Positions 46,293 through 55,561 are shown, numbered from the stretch's first letter. The stretch: 64,000 bases of DNA from Geovibrio thiophilus (GCF_004087915.1 NZ_CP035108.1:2933553-2997552); one strand, 5' to 3'. Program-made: numbers and translations. Notes: a model not told the origin generated them from the letters alone.

Positions 46293-47466
46293 CGGCGAGG
46301 CGTTTCTTCTTCTCGCTTTCTGTCTCGGGGCGTACTTTGCCCCTTTTATCTCAAAACGTCTGATGATACCTGTCGCCGTGGGAGAAATCCTTCTGGGGAT
46401 AGGTCTCGGCTGGTTCTTTGCCGATGTGCACTACAGCAAGGAGATAATAGGCTTTCTCGCCGAACTCGGATTCCTTGTGCTTATGTATCTCGCCGGAATG
46501 GAAATAGATTTTGAAAATATCCGCACACTTCCCAAGAAGGATCTCGCCAGTTACGGGGCGGTTGCCCTGCTGATTGTGGTTTTTTCCCTGATTACCGCAA
46601 CTCTCATGGGGGATGAGCCAATAATGGCGGTGGCGTATATGACAGTCGCCATAGGTCTGCTTTTCCCCGTGTTGCAGGACACAGGACTGATCAACACCAA
46701 AGAGGGGCAAGCGCTCCTTGTCATAGGGGGAATAGGCGAGGTTTTCAGCCTTCTGGGGCTCACATTAGCCGTTCTTTACTACAGATACGGCGTAACCCCT
46801 GAGGCGGGAATACATGTGCTGAAAATCGGAGCGTTTATTTTCTTTGTATACGCTGTGACCAAGTTTCTGCGGCTTATGATATGGTGGTTCCCAAAAATCG
46901 CCGTCATATTTACCACAACCGGCAACCTTTCGGAGATGGGCATAAGGGCAAACTTTGTTAACATGTTTGTGTTTGTCGCCGCGGCGGCATTTATGAATAT
47001 AGAGCCCATTGTGGGCGCCTTTATCGGCGGGATGCTGTTTTCCATGCTGTTCTTTGCCAAAGAGGATATTGTGGATATTTTCAGCGGAGTGGGAAACGGG
47101 TTTCTCATTCCCGTGTTCTTCATCCATGTCGGGCTGGGGTTTGATCTGGGCAATCTGAAAAACTTCGCCGTGGTTTCCCATGGCTTGGCAATCGCCGCTA
47201 TACTTCTCAGCATCCGGGTCGTTTCGGTTATCCCTATGTTTTTCTCCGCTCTGCCGAGAAAGATTATTATAGTCACTCCGTTCGCTCTGTCATTCCCTCT
47301 CACTCTGATGGTTACCGTTGCCACTCTGGGCAGGCAGTATGAGATGATGAATGCGGAAACCTCCGCCTCGCTGATCATCTGCGCTGTGGTTACGGCGGTG
47401 GTTTACCCTGTTTTCAGCAAGGCGATAGTCAGGGCACTTTACAGCAAGGAAAACTTTGCGGATTAA
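46285..47466 (+). CDS. CPA2-family cation/proton antiporter
   Basis: A 393-residue membrane protein with about 11-12 helices. PVAVGEILLGIGLGW at the start, LAELGFLVLMYLAGMEIDF near residue 60, and GAFIGGMLFSMLF with a later GFLIPVFFIHVGLGFDL are typical of KefB/NapA antiporters. GMEIDF corresponds to the LAGLELD region of the family. It probably exchanges K+ or Na+ for H+ under control of the RCK protein whose gene it overlaps by 8 nt. There is no soluble C-terminal domain on this protein, consistent with the split arrangement. Confidence 0.9.
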   Translation: MHSGEAFLLLAFCLGAYFAPFISKRLMIPVAVGEILLGIGLGWFFADVHYSKEIIGFLAELGFLVLMYLAGMEIDFENIRTLPKKDLASYGAVALLIVVFSLITATLMGDEPIMAVAYMTVAIGLLFPVLQDTGLINTKEGQALLVIGGIGEVFSLLGLTLAVLYYRYGVTPEAGIHVLKIGAFIFFVYAVTKFLRLMIWWFPKIAVIFTTTGNLSEMGIRANFVNMFVFVAAAAFMNIEPIVGAFIGGMLFSMLFFAKEDIVDIFSGVGNGFLIPVFFIHVGLGFDLGNLKNFAVVSHGLAIAAILLSIRVVSVIPMFFSALPRKIIIVTPFALSFPLTLMVTVATLGRQYEMMNAETSASLIICAVVTAVVYPVFSKAIVRALYSKENFAD

Positions 47467-47474
47467 TGAAATAA

Positions 47475-47492
47475 GGGGCTTCTGCAAGCCCC
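47475..47492 (+). terminator. Hairpin after the antiporter gene
   Basis: GGGGCTT and AAGCCCC form a 7-bp stem 8 nt after the stop; no T run follows. Confidence 0.45.
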
Positions 47493-47555
47493 TCCGATTG
47501 TTGACAAAGTCATTTAAAAAGTAAAAAAGTATATATTATATAAATCCTCCCCCAC

Positions 47556-47620
47556 CCCTCCTTTTTAAAAGGAGGGATTTCTGCTTTAGCGGTAATAACT
47601 TCCCCCTTTATTAAAGGGGG
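47556..47620. repeat. Two adjacent A/T-tipped hairpins between convergent genes
   Basis: CCCTCCTTT...AAAGGAGGG at 47556-47576 and CCCCCTTTA...TTAAAGGGGG at 47602-47620. The first matches the hairpin at 25295. They probably terminate transcription from both sides. Confidence 0.55.
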
Positions 47621-47655
47621 ATTGAGGGGGATTTTATAGATATGAATAAGCCGAT

Positions 47656-48189
47656 TTACGGGATCACGTAGTCCGGATCATCAGACATCTTTCTGGCTTC
47701 TATATAAAGGTCATACTTTGCGGCGGAACCTGATTTTTCCATTCCTTCAATTTCGATTATGAGATAATAGCTCCCGCTGACGGCAAGGTCATAAACCTCA
47801 TCGGGTACAGGGGAAATTTTGCTTCCGTCAATCTGAAGCTTACCGGAGGAATCCGTTAGCAGGGTGAAATTTTCGGATGCCGAACCGTTTCTGCCGTCAA
47901 GAATATATGACACGGCATATTCCATGGTTTTCGTGGTTGTCTGGGTTTCTATCTCCATTTCACCGAGAAAACTGGTGGTATTGTCGGAATCTATAGTTCC
48001 GTTGTCATAGGTTTCGACATATTCGGTTATTTCGTATTTGCCCCTGAGGGTTTTGGTCTGTGCCAGTTTGATGGCGGTAAGAGTGTTCCCGCCGGATGTT
48101 TCGTTGTCATCATCTTCGTCTGTTCCCCAGCAAGCGCTGAGTGCGAATACAAGAAGAATAACGAGAGCAAGCCGCTGAATTGTTTTCAT
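47656..48189 (-). CDS. Hypothetical lipoprotein
   Basis: A 177-residue exported protein that I do not recognise. The N-terminus MKTIQRLALVILLVFALSACWGTDEDDDNE is a lipoprotein signal with lipobox LSAC and a following acidic stretch. The rest is beta-rich (TLRGKYEITEYVETYDNGTID, EIETQTTTKTMEYAVSYIL, YYLIIEIEGMEKSG), which suggests a lipocalin-like or small barrel domain. GGAGG lies 7 nt before the ATG at 48189. It stands alone between the antiporter and MscL genes. Confidence 0.8.
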   Translation of the reverse strand: MKTIQRLALVILLVFALSACWGTDEDDDNETSGGNTLTAIKLAQTKTLRGKYEITEYVETYDNGTIDSDNTTSFLGEMEIETQTTTKTMEYAVSYILDGRNGSASENFTLLTDSSGKLQIDGSKISPVPDEVYDLAVSGSYYLIIEIEGMEKSGSAAKYDLYIEARKMSDDPDYVIP

Positions 48190-48281
48190 ACATTTTCCTC
48201 CGTGAAATAAAAGTAACTTAGCACAAATGATTATGCGTGTCATCAGAGATAATTGTCAACAAGCCGCACAAAATCCCTCTG

Positions 48282-48683
48282 TTATTTGTTTTTGAGTATG
48301 TCCCGTATCTCGGCGAGAAGCTGCTCTTCCTTGGAAGGCGCAGGCGGTGCGGCGGGGGCTTCCTCTTCCTTCTTTTTCAGGCTGTTCATCCCTTTGATAA
48401 GCATGAACACGGCGAAAGCCATTATTATGAAGTCAAGTACGGTCTGAATAAATTTGCCGTAATTAAGCGTAACTGCCGCTACATCGCCGGAGGCAGCCTT
48501 AAGAGTGACGGCAAGATCGCTGAAATTAACATTGCCCAGCAGCAGACCGAGGGGCGGCATGAGCACATCCGCAACAAGGCTCGAAACTATTTTGCCGAAC
48601 GCTCCGCCGATTATGATACCAATCGCCATGTCCGCAACGTTTCCGCGCATGGCAAATTTTTTGAACTCCTGAATTACAGCCAT
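48282..48683 (-). CDS. mscL: Large-conductance mechanosensitive channel
   Basis: Emergency osmotic release channel. It is 133 residues with the family start [50 protein letters not shown], a second membrane helix ([23 protein letters not shown]) and the C-terminal helix [23 protein letters not shown] lies 6 nt before the ATG at 48683; the open frame upstream of this is not translated in other members. The C-terminal linker is enriched in Ala, Pro and Glu. It is a single-gene unit. Confidence 0.96.
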   Translation of the reverse strand: MAVIQEFKKFAMRGNVADMAIGIIIGGAFGKIVSSLVADVLMPPLGLLLGNVNFSDLAVTLKAASGDVAAVTLNYGKFIQTVLDFIIMAFAVFMLIKGMNSLKKKEEEAPAAPPAPSKEEQLLAEIRDILKNK

Positions 48684-48829
48684 AAATATCTCCTTACAAT
48701 GACAAATATCTTCTATTATATCACAGAAACGGAACATGGGTGTACGGGCGTATAAAAGATGTTTATGGGGGATTAAAGTTTTTATTCTGGGAATAAGCTG
48801 AGATTGTGGAGGAGTCTGACTTTAGATAA

Positions 48830-48841
48830 AAAAATGGTGCC
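48830..48841. repeat. Left copy of 12-bp direct repeat flanking the restriction-modification genes
   Basis: AAAAATGGTGCC, identical to 52218-52229, where it spans the CCA end of tRNA-Phe and its trailer. It may be an attachment site scar. Confidence 0.5.
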
Positions 48842-48930
48842 TGTCAGCGATCTGTCACAATTGTTTAGATTTTAACAGTCTAATTTGATATAAAGTGAAT
48901 TAATATGTTTCGTATGGGGAGATTACCTGG

Positions 48931-50975
48931 ATGAAAAATAAAGCGAAATCAATAGAGCCTAAGATTGCTGATTTAGCTAACGGCTGGCTTAAATCATACA
49001 AGCTCGATTATAAATTGGAACAAGAACCTTTAAATACTGAGATTGATAAAGCACTTTCTGATTACTTCACCAAAAATGGCGGGGCGGGAGCAAATCGTCC
49101 TGATGTAAAACTATTATTGCAAGACAATAGTTTAAACTTTTTCCCTGTTCTTATCGAATACAAAGGCTACAAAGACGCACTTGTAAAGCTAGATAGTAAT
49201 GGTCAGATCGAGAATAGAACGGGCAAAAACGAACCAAATTTTAAAATATCAATTCGTATGCCGTAAACGGAGCTGTGCATTATGCGAATGCCTTGCTTCA
49301 TCATACCAGTTACACCGATATAATCGCTATAGGAATAACGGGGTATAAGGATGAAAGCGAAACAATACAGCATGAAATAGGCGTGTATTATGTTTCTAAA
49401 ACCAATCTTGGAACGGGGCAGAAAGTAGGCGAATATTCAGACTTTTCATTTTTGGCACCTAAAAATTTCAATGAATTTATTGAAAAAGTTAAAACTTTGC
49501 AGTTGCCACAAGAAGAAATCGATAAATTAAAAGAGCAGCGGGAAAAAGAGATTGATGCCAGCCTCGTAAAGCTTAACAATGATATTTATCAAAATGAAAA
49601 AGGTTTGGGAGAGAATGACCGTGTTTATCTTGTCGCTGCTTCAATTATCGCAACACTTGGCATACCCGGTAAAGTTGCACCACTAGAGAAATCCGATTTA
49701 AAATCTTCTACTGAAAAAGGTAATACAGATGGTGAAATAATAGTAAGGAAGATAAAAGCCTTTCTAAGTGAAAAAGAACTACCGGATGAAAAGAAAGAAT
49801 TGATTGTAAGAACCTTACAAAATACCCTTACAACAGAAAATATAAATAAAGTTAGAAATGGCGAAAGTCAGTTAAAAAGGGTTTTTACAAAGATTGTAGA
49901 TGATCTAGGGATATACTATAAAATTGGATTAACAACTGATTTTACAGGAAAGCTTTTTAATGAAATGTATGGGTGGCTTGGTTTTTCACAGGATAAACTC
50001 AACGATGTTGTTCTTACCCCTTCTTATGTAGCATCTCTTTTAGTAAAGCTGGCAAGAGTTAACAAAGATTCTTATATATGGGATTTTGCTACTGGTTCGG
50101 CGGGGCTATTGGTTGCTGCTATGAACGAGATGCTCAATGACGCCAGAGAGACGATTAAATCGCCGGATGAACTTGCTCAAAAAGAAATAAAAATAAAGGC
50201 AGAACAGTTGCTGGGCTTAGAATTACTTTCCAGTGTATATATGTTGGCAATTCTTAATATGATTTTGATGGGTGATGGAAGCTCTAATATTTTAAATAAG
50301 GATTCAATAAAGGACTTCGACGGAAATTACGGCTTTGGCAAAACAAAGAACAAATTCCCTGCGGATGCATTCATATTAAATCCTCCGTATTCTGCATCTG
50401 GAAATGGGATGAATTTTGTGGAAAAAGCTCTTGGAATGATGAACAAGGGCTATGCGGCAATTATCATACAGAGCTCGGCTGGCTCAGGAAAGGCCAAAGA
50501 GTACAACAAAAAAATACTGCAAAAACATACGTTGCTTGCCAGTATTAAAATGCCGATTGACCTTTTTATAGGTAAATCCAGTGTGCAAACCTATATATAT
50601 GTTTTTAAGGTGAATGAGAAACATCATAAAGATGAGATGGTTAAGTTCATAGACTTTACTAATGACGGATATACCAGAACAAACCGTAAAAAGGCCAGCA
50701 ATAATTTAAAAGATACTAACCAGGCAAAAGAACGATATGAGGAGTTAGTAAATCTGGTACGTTTTGGTAAAAGCAAACTGAATATTTTTACCGAAAAAGA
50801 ATACCACGAAAACACCATAGACCCGGAACACGGTGCAGACTGGAACCAGTCTGCACCGATAGACACAAAGCCTACTTTGCAGGATTTCAAAAAAACTGTA
50901 AGTGATTACCTAGCGTGGGAAGTATCTAATATATTAAAATCACAAGATTTTAAGGATGAAAAACCGGGAAAGTAG
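48931..50975 (+). pseudogene. BcgI-like restriction/methyltransferase (RM) subunit, frameshifted
   Basis: Two adjacent frames together make about 680 residues, near the size of BcgI A subunits (nuclease plus N6-adenine methylase). The first frame (48931-49266) holds a PD-(D/E)XK-like pattern, RPDVKLLLQDNSLNFFPVLIEYKG. The second has the SAM site WDFATGSAGLL, the helix-loop DAFILNPPYSASG (NPPY adenine methylase motif) and C-terminal helices. The break is at an A4 run, 49243-49246. With five A the frame joins as NFKNINSYAVNGAVHYANALL. GGGGAG lies 9 nt before the ATG. Base composition is much more AT-rich than in the neighbours. Confidence 0.85.
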
Positions 50976-51025
50976 ATACCCTGCTTAACAAGGAACTGGA
51001 GAAAGTTAAGTGGGGTGAGTTTAGA

Positions 51026-52090
51026 TTGGGTGATTTGTTTGAGATTAATTCTTATAAGAAAAGATTTGATGCAAACAAAGTTGATGTATTAACAGAAGGA
51101 CAATTTCCCTATATTGTTAGAATGGGAACGAATAATGGGCAAAAAGGCTATATTAATGAAGATGAAGCCTATTTGAACGAAGGTAATACCATTTCGTTTG
51201 GGCAAGATACTGCAACAATGTTTTATCAAGAGAAGCCTTATTTTACCGGAGATAAAATAAAAATAATAAAAGCAAGAGACAGCAGATTTAATAAAAAAAA
51301 TGCACAGTTTTTTATATCAACAATGATGAAATCTTTTAGCTCTTTTTCTTGGGGTAGTTCGAGCTTTAATATAGAAATTATTAAAAATCAGAAAATGTCA
51401 TTACCTGTATCAGAAAATGGAGAAATTGATTTTGAATTTATGGAAAACTTTATAGCGGAACTGGAAGCTGAACGTATAGCGGAACTGGAAGCATACTTAT
51501 CTGCTACCGGTCTAAACGATTATACTTTAACACCTGAAGAGCTGCAGGCTTTGGATGATTTTGAAAGCTTAGATTGGCAATGTTTTAATATTGAAAAATT
51601 ATTTGGAAAGTCTACTCGTGGGAAACGCTTGAAAAGTGCAGATAGGATTAGCGGAACTTTACCTTTTGTAACAGCAGGGGAAGCAAATGAGGGGGTTTCA
51701 GCATTTATAGGAAATGATGTCACTGTTTTTTCAAAAAATACAATAACAATTGATATGTTTGGTTCTGCGAAATATAGAAATTATAAATATGGAGGCGATG
51801 ATCATATTGCAGTTGTGCATACTGAGACCTTGCCAAAATATGCATCTATTTTTGTAACAACTGCAATTCACAAATCATCCTACACAGGCGAGTTTCATTA
51901 CGGAAGAAATTTTTATGCAAAAGATGCTGATGTGTTGAATATTTATCTTCCAACTCTAAACAATCAGCCGGATTATGCAATAATGGAAACCTTTATTTCT
52001 GCCATTCATAAGCTGGTTATAAAGGATGTTGTTTTGTATGCAGACAGGAAAATAGAGGCTACGAAAACAGCCGTAAATAAACAAACATAG
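51026..52090 (+). CDS. BcgI-like specificity (S) subunit, N-terminus probably disrupted
   Basis: DNA-recognition subunit with two target-recognition domains of the type I/BcgB kind, at about residues 1-140 and 185-330. Each opens with a hydrophobic GDLFEI/IEKLFG-type segment, and they are joined by coiled helices (MENFIAELEAERIAELEAYLSATGL). The open frame has only a TTG at 51026. Just upstream lies ATGAAAAACC (50956). Removing one A from its A5 run gives MKTGKVDTLLNKELEKVKWGEFRLGDLFE in frame, so the normal start was probably there, overlapping the RM gene. Size with this extension (about 377) is close to BcgB. Confidence 0.82.
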   Translation: MGDLFEINSYKKRFDANKVDVLTEGQFPYIVRMGTNNGQKGYINEDEAYLNEGNTISFGQDTATMFYQEKPYFTGDKIKIIKARDSRFNKKNAQFFISTMMKSFSSFSWGSSSFNIEIIKNQKMSLPVSENGEIDFEFMENFIAELEAERIAELEAYLSATGLNDYTLTPEELQALDDFESLDWQCFNIEKLFGKSTRGKRLKSADRISGTLPFVTAGEANEGVSAFIGNDVTVFSKNTITIDMFGSAKYRNYKYGGDDHIAVVHTETLPKYASIFVTTAIHKSSYTGEFHYGRNFYAKDADVLNIYLPTLNNQPDYAIMETFISAIHKLVIKDVVLYADRKIEATKTAVNKQT

Positions 52091-52113
52091 AATTATTTAC
52101 GGCTTATTTTTTT
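52069..52113 (+). terminator. Strong terminator at the end of the S-subunit gene
   Basis: A 12-bp perfect stem (AGCCGTAAATAA and TTATTTACGGCT, 52069-52104) overlaps the end of the gene and is followed by a T-rich run. Confidence 0.85.
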
Positions 52114-52217
52114 CAGATATGGAATTTCTTAGTATCATTGTAAAATATCATTACAGAAAACACAGTATTAAAGGGGTTTGTAAAGGTTTTAGGAAGTTAT
52201 TGGAACATGCTGGAAAT

Positions 52218-52229
52218 AAAAATGGTGCC
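52218..52229. repeat. Right copy of 12-bp direct repeat at the tRNA-Phe 3-prime end
   Basis: AAAAATGGTGCC covers the 3-prime CCA terminus of tRNA-Phe and adjacent trailer. The other copy is at 48830. Confidence 0.5.
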
Positions 52230-52298
52230 CAGGGACGGAATCGAACCATCGACACGTGGATTTTCAGTCCACTGCTCTACCGACTGAGCTACCTGGGC
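52223..52298 (-). tRNA. tRNA-Phe (anticodon GAA)
   Basis: 76 nt on the minus strand. The 7-bp acceptor stem GCCCAGG/CCTGGGC is perfect. The D arm has AGCTCAGTCGGTAGAGC, the anticodon loop is CTGAAAA (GAA), and the T arm has GGTTCGATTCC. CCA is encoded. Its 3-prime end faces the restriction-modification genes. Confidence 0.96.
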
Positions 52299-52471
52299 AT
52301 CTGCGGGAACGCTAAATTACTAAAGTGAGTATTCTTTGTCAACAAAAAAATAACGAAAATCTGATTAAGCCGAAAATAACCTCCCGAGCCTCCGTGCGGG
52401 GCAATATATGTTTGATCTGCCTTGCTGTTTTGAGCTATAAATGCTTATCGGAATTAAGGGGGGTTGTTTTT

Positions 52472-54277
52472 ATGCCTTGTAAGCCTGTCAATGCACCTGA
52501 GAGTGTTGTTAAAAACGCAGACAAGCTTTTTAAGCCTGCTTCGTATGATATAAGAGCCTATGTGGGCGAGCCGGGGAACTTCTTCGGAGAGAAGGCGGTT
52601 TTCACGCCGGACGCTGCCGTAATTGCAGGCGTGCTCATGGGCGGGCTGACCTTCACCCTCCGCAGCGGCGCAAAAATCGCTCTTAAAGACGGCGATACAT
52701 GCGTAATCGGCTATGACAACGGTCCCACGTCAAAAACTCTGGCGGCGTCCTTCGCCGAAGGTCTGGCGGAAACAGGGGTAAATGTCTATATCATAGGCGT
52801 TTCCGGCTCCGGTCAGGTTTATCAGAACCAGAACCAGCTCGGCGCGCAGGCGCATGTGCAGATAACACGCTCTCACGTTGAGGTAACCACGAACGGGGCG
52901 AAATTCGGCATCGGCATGCAGGGAATACATACCTATCTCCTGAAACAGATGAACGAAGCGCTGAAAACAAACGCTCCCGTGCGGTTCGGCTGCGCAAAGG
53001 GTAAAATCAGCGATAAAACAGATGAAGGATACTCCGTTTACTTTGATAAAATGGTGAAAACATACAAGGCATATTTTGCCGGCAAGAACACATCAAAAAT
53101 TGCCGTGAACCTCTTCGGCGGAACAGGCTGCAAATACGGAGAGCTTTTCCGTGCCGTTCTGGGTGATGATGTCCTGCTCCTCGGCGGAGATCTGGACGTT
53201 AACTCCGGAGCAGCGCTCGCCGACCCCACCAGAAAAGAGATGATAGAAAGGGTGGCGGGCTTCACTGAGGCTCTGGAAAACGGCTACCGCATACATTCCT
53301 TCGATCTGGATGCGGACAGAGGCTCGGTAACCTCCGGCGCCGATGCCCTGAAAACAGGAGTCAGCGGACATTATCTCGGCGATGCTCTGGCTTATATACT
53401 CGCCGACTACAAGCTGAAAAAATGTGTGCCCGAACTGCTTAAAAAACTCTCCCTGAAAGGCGTGTCTGCTGAGAATACTGCCAAAATCAAAGATATTGCC
53501 GAAACTATACTCATCGACGCCCGCTACACCAGCGGCGTAAAAAGCTATGTGGAATCCCTCGGCGGGAAGACGCTTTTCCACACCAAGGGGCACTCGCTCT
53601 GGAAGGAAACCATAACGGCAAACATGGCGGAAATGGCGAGCCTCGCCGGATATGACGATATTCCGTCATTTGTCGCCTCCACTGGCTACCGTGATTATCA
53701 GATAGAGGCATCGCTCCATTTCTTCACAACAGATGTTGAGGACGGAATGCCCCGTGATGATGCTGTGGAAAATATATTTGTTCTGGAACAGATATTTGCC
53801 GAATCAGGAATAAGAGACCTGAATGCGTATTTCGCCTCCGTCCCCTCCCGCTTCATTACCAAAGAGATAAGGACGACCTCCGTGAGCAATGAGGCGAAGG
53901 AGCATATAACAAATGAGATAGTCAGGGTGATCCGCAATACCTTCGGCGGGCGCAGCGACTTTGAGACAGTGGAGTTTGACGGACAGATCCGCGCGGACTG
54001 GGCGGACGGCTTCATAATGTACGGTATGTCAAACACTTCGCCGAAGCTTACCTTCATGGCGGAAGGCACGACGGAGGAGATAAGGAACAACGCCCTGCGC
54101 TTCCTGCTCGCTCTCCATAATCATTTCAAGGTGAAGTACGGCGACAGCGAGCCTATGGATCTTGCGGAAAACGACTTTTTTGTGAAAGAGGCAGGCTATA
54201 ATCTGCCGGAACCTGATAAGGTAACGATGAATGACCCCGAGGTCAGTGCTTTTCTGGCGGATTTCGGGATAATATAG
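52472..54277 (+). CDS. Phosphohexomutase-family protein (phosphoglucomutase/phosphomannomutase-like)
   Basis: A 601-residue protein with the four-domain alpha-D-phosphohexomutase plan. The catalytic serine loop is ITRSHVEV (residues about 145-152), not the common TASHNP. The metal loop is FDLDADRG in place of DGDGDR. The sugar loop region has TKGHSLWKE. The C-terminal domain has MYGMSNTSPKLTFMAEG, close to the phosphate-binding RxSNTxP pattern. Ser, Asp and Arg are kept, so it is probably active, but on which sugar is open. AAGGGGGG precedes the ATG at 52472. It is followed 47 nt later by hisF. Confidence 0.82.
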   Translation: MPCKPVNAPESVVKNADKLFKPASYDIRAYVGEPGNFFGEKAVFTPDAAVIAGVLMGGLTFTLRSGAKIALKDGDTCVIGYDNGPTSKTLAASFAEGLAETGVNVYIIGVSGSGQVYQNQNQLGAQAHVQITRSHVEVTTNGAKFGIGMQGIHTYLLKQMNEALKTNAPVRFGCAKGKISDKTDEGYSVYFDKMVKTYKAYFAGKNTSKIAVNLFGGTGCKYGELFRAVLGDDVLLLGGDLDVNSGAALADPTRKEMIERVAGFTEALENGYRIHSFDLDADRGSVTSGADALKTGVSGHYLGDALAYILADYKLKKCVPELLKKLSLKGVSAENTAKIKDIAETILIDARYTSGVKSYVESLGGKTLFHTKGHSLWKETITANMAEMASLAGYDDIPSFVASTGYRDYQIEASLHFFTTDVEDGMPRDDAVENIFVLEQIFAESGIRDLNAYFASVPSRFITKEIRTTSVSNEAKEHITNEIVRVIRNTFGGRSDFETVEFDGQIRADWADGFIMYGMSNTSPKLTFMAEGTTEEIRNNALRFLLALHNHFKVKYGDSEPMDLAENDFFVKEAGYNLPEPDKVTMNDPEVSAFLADFGII

Positions 54278-54324
54278 AGTTATACAAAACACTGCTACAC
54301 AGAAAAAACACTTAAGGAAAATAT

Positions 54325-55089
54325 ATGCTGGCGAAGAGAATTATCCCCTGTCTGGATGTGAAGGACGGCAGGGTTGTTAAGGGAACAAACTTTGTGAATC
54401 TGCGTGATGCGGGCGACCCCGTGGAAGTGGCGCAGATTTATGACGAACAGGGAGCTGATGAGCTCACTTTTCTTGATATAACAGCCAGCTCCGACAACAG
54501 AAGCATCATTCTTGATGTAGTCGCAAAAACTGCGGAGCGTGTGTTCATGCCCGTTACCGTGGGCGGCGGCGTACGCACGCTGGATGATATACGCAGTCTG
54601 CTGAACTCCGGTGCGGACAAGGTTTCCATCAACTCCGCAGCTGTCGCCAGACCTGAGTTTGTCAGTGAGGCTGCGCTCCGGTTCGGTTCCCAGTGCACTG
54701 TAGTTGCCATAGACGCCAAGATGAAGGCGGACGGCAGTGGTTGGGAGGTTTACACACACGGCGGGCGCAAGCCCACGGGCATTGATGTTGTGGAGTGGGC
54801 GGCACTCATGGAAAAATACGGCAGCGGGGAGATCCTTCTGACCAGCATGGATAAGGACGGCGTGAAGGACGGCTTTGACCTCAGGCTTACCCGAGCCGTG
54901 GCGGACGCGGTTTCCATACCCGTCATAGCCTCCGGCGGTGCGGGCAGCCCTCAGCATATGTATGAAGGAGTAACGGAAGGCGGCGCGGACGCTGTGCTTG
55001 CGGCAAGTATATTTCACTATAAGGAATACTCCATAGCAGAGGTGAAGCAGTACCTCGCCGACAGGGGCGTTCCGGTAAGGATGGTATAG
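54325..55089 (+). CDS. hisF: Imidazole glycerol phosphate synthase, cyclase subunit
   Basis: Closes the imidazole ring in histidine synthesis, using ammonia from HisH. A full-length (254) TIM barrel with [33 protein letters not shown] and catalytic Asp11 in this motif. It also has [40 protein letters not shown], the second Asp in [17 protein letters not shown] and IASGGAG near the end. AAGGAAA lies before the ATG. hisE begins directly after its stop. HisH and the rest of the pathway are elsewhere. Confidence 0.96.
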   Translation: MLAKRIIPCLDVKDGRVVKGTNFVNLRDAGDPVEVAQIYDEQGADELTFLDITASSDNRSIILDVVAKTAERVFMPVTVGGGVRTLDDIRSLLNSGADKVSINSAAVARPEFVSEAALRFGSQCTVVAIDAKMKADGSGWEVYTHGGRKPTGIDVVEWAALMEKYGSGEILLTSMDKDGVKDGFDLRLTRAVADAVSIPVIASGGAGSPQHMYEGVTEGGADAVLAASIFHYKEYSIAEVKQYLADRGVPVRMV

Positions 55090-55392
55090 ATGAACACCGA
55101 AATTATAGGCAAACTGGTAGAAACAGTAAGAGAAAGGAAACGCAACCCGCAGGACGACTCCTACACCTGCAAGCTTCTGGAAGCGGGCGAGAACAAGCTT
55201 GTGAAGAAACTCGGCGAAGAGAACGCCGAATTTATAAGAGCATTTCTGAAAGAAAGCGATGATTCCGTGGCTGGCGAAGCTGCGGATATAATTTACCATA
55301 TGGTGGTTGCTCTGGAATACAGAGGAGTGTCGTTTGAATCCGTTCTGGAGGTTCTTGAGAACCGTTTCGGAAAATCAGGGATAAGAAAGTGA
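55090..55392 (+). CDS. hisE: Phosphoribosyl-ATP pyrophosphatase
   Basis: Second step of histidine synthesis; hydrolyses PRATP to PRAMP. The 100-residue helical protein has DSYTCKLLEAGENKLVKKLGEENAEFI and DSVAGEAADIIYHMVVALEYRGVSFESVLEVL, the family's EE-x-x-E and E-x-x-D metal motifs. The ATG follows the hisF stop immediately (TAGATG), so translation is coupled. There is no HisI domain fused, unlike in enterobacteria. Confidence 0.94.
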   Translation: MNTEIIGKLVETVRERKRNPQDDSYTCKLLEAGENKLVKKLGEENAEFIRAFLKESDDSVAGEAADIIYHMVVALEYRGVSFESVLEVLENRFGKSGIRK

Positions 55393-55447
55393 GCTTCTGC
55401 GGTATTTTGACCTGACAATTAATTGACGTCTGGTTCAAAATTAATTA

Positions 55448-55476
55448 TTGACAACCGCAAATCACGGGAGCATTAT
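55448..55476 (+). promoter_or_regulatory. Promoter of the aroF leader
   Basis: TTGACA (55448-55453) and CATTAT (55471-55476), 17 nt apart. Transcription should begin about 7 nt on, at or next to the leader peptide ATG at 55484. Confidence 0.65.
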
Positions 55477-55483
55477 AGCCCCC

Positions 55484-55561
55484 ATGAACAATGTAAAGGG
55501 ATATTTTAACTACTTTTTTAGCGGCTTTTATTTTTACTTCTTCTTTGAAGGAGCTGCTTAG
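55484..55561 (+). CDS. Phe/Tyr-rich leader peptide controlling aroF
   Basis: A 25-codon frame, ATG to TAG, in the aroF leader. Residues 6-21 read GYFNYFFSGFYFYFFF, giving 8 Phe and 4 Tyr within residues 7-21. This is the hallmark of ribosome-mediated attenuation by charged tRNA-Phe and tRNA-Tyr. A strong terminator hairpin follows 37 nt after the stop. The bases GCTGC near the end of the frame (55553-55557) can pair with GCAGC in the terminator stem (55606-55610), a possible antiterminator. There is no close ribosome site, and the promoter position suggests a leaderless start. Confidence 0.82.
   Translation: MNNVKGYFNYFFSGFYFYFFFEGAA

Noticed and set aside
49235..49266. Programmed -1 frameshift in the RM subunit
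   Set aside because: The local TTTTAAAATAT does not form a proper slippery heptamer in the zero frame and no stem or pseudoknot was evident; a missing A explains it better.
52119..52328. Short plus-strand frame running over the tRNA-Phe gene
   Set aside because: It is antisense to the tRNA and lacks a ribosome site and any family resemblance.
54295..55299. Long open frame opposite hisF and hisE
   Set aside because: It is antisense to two intact histidine genes and has no recognisable domain.
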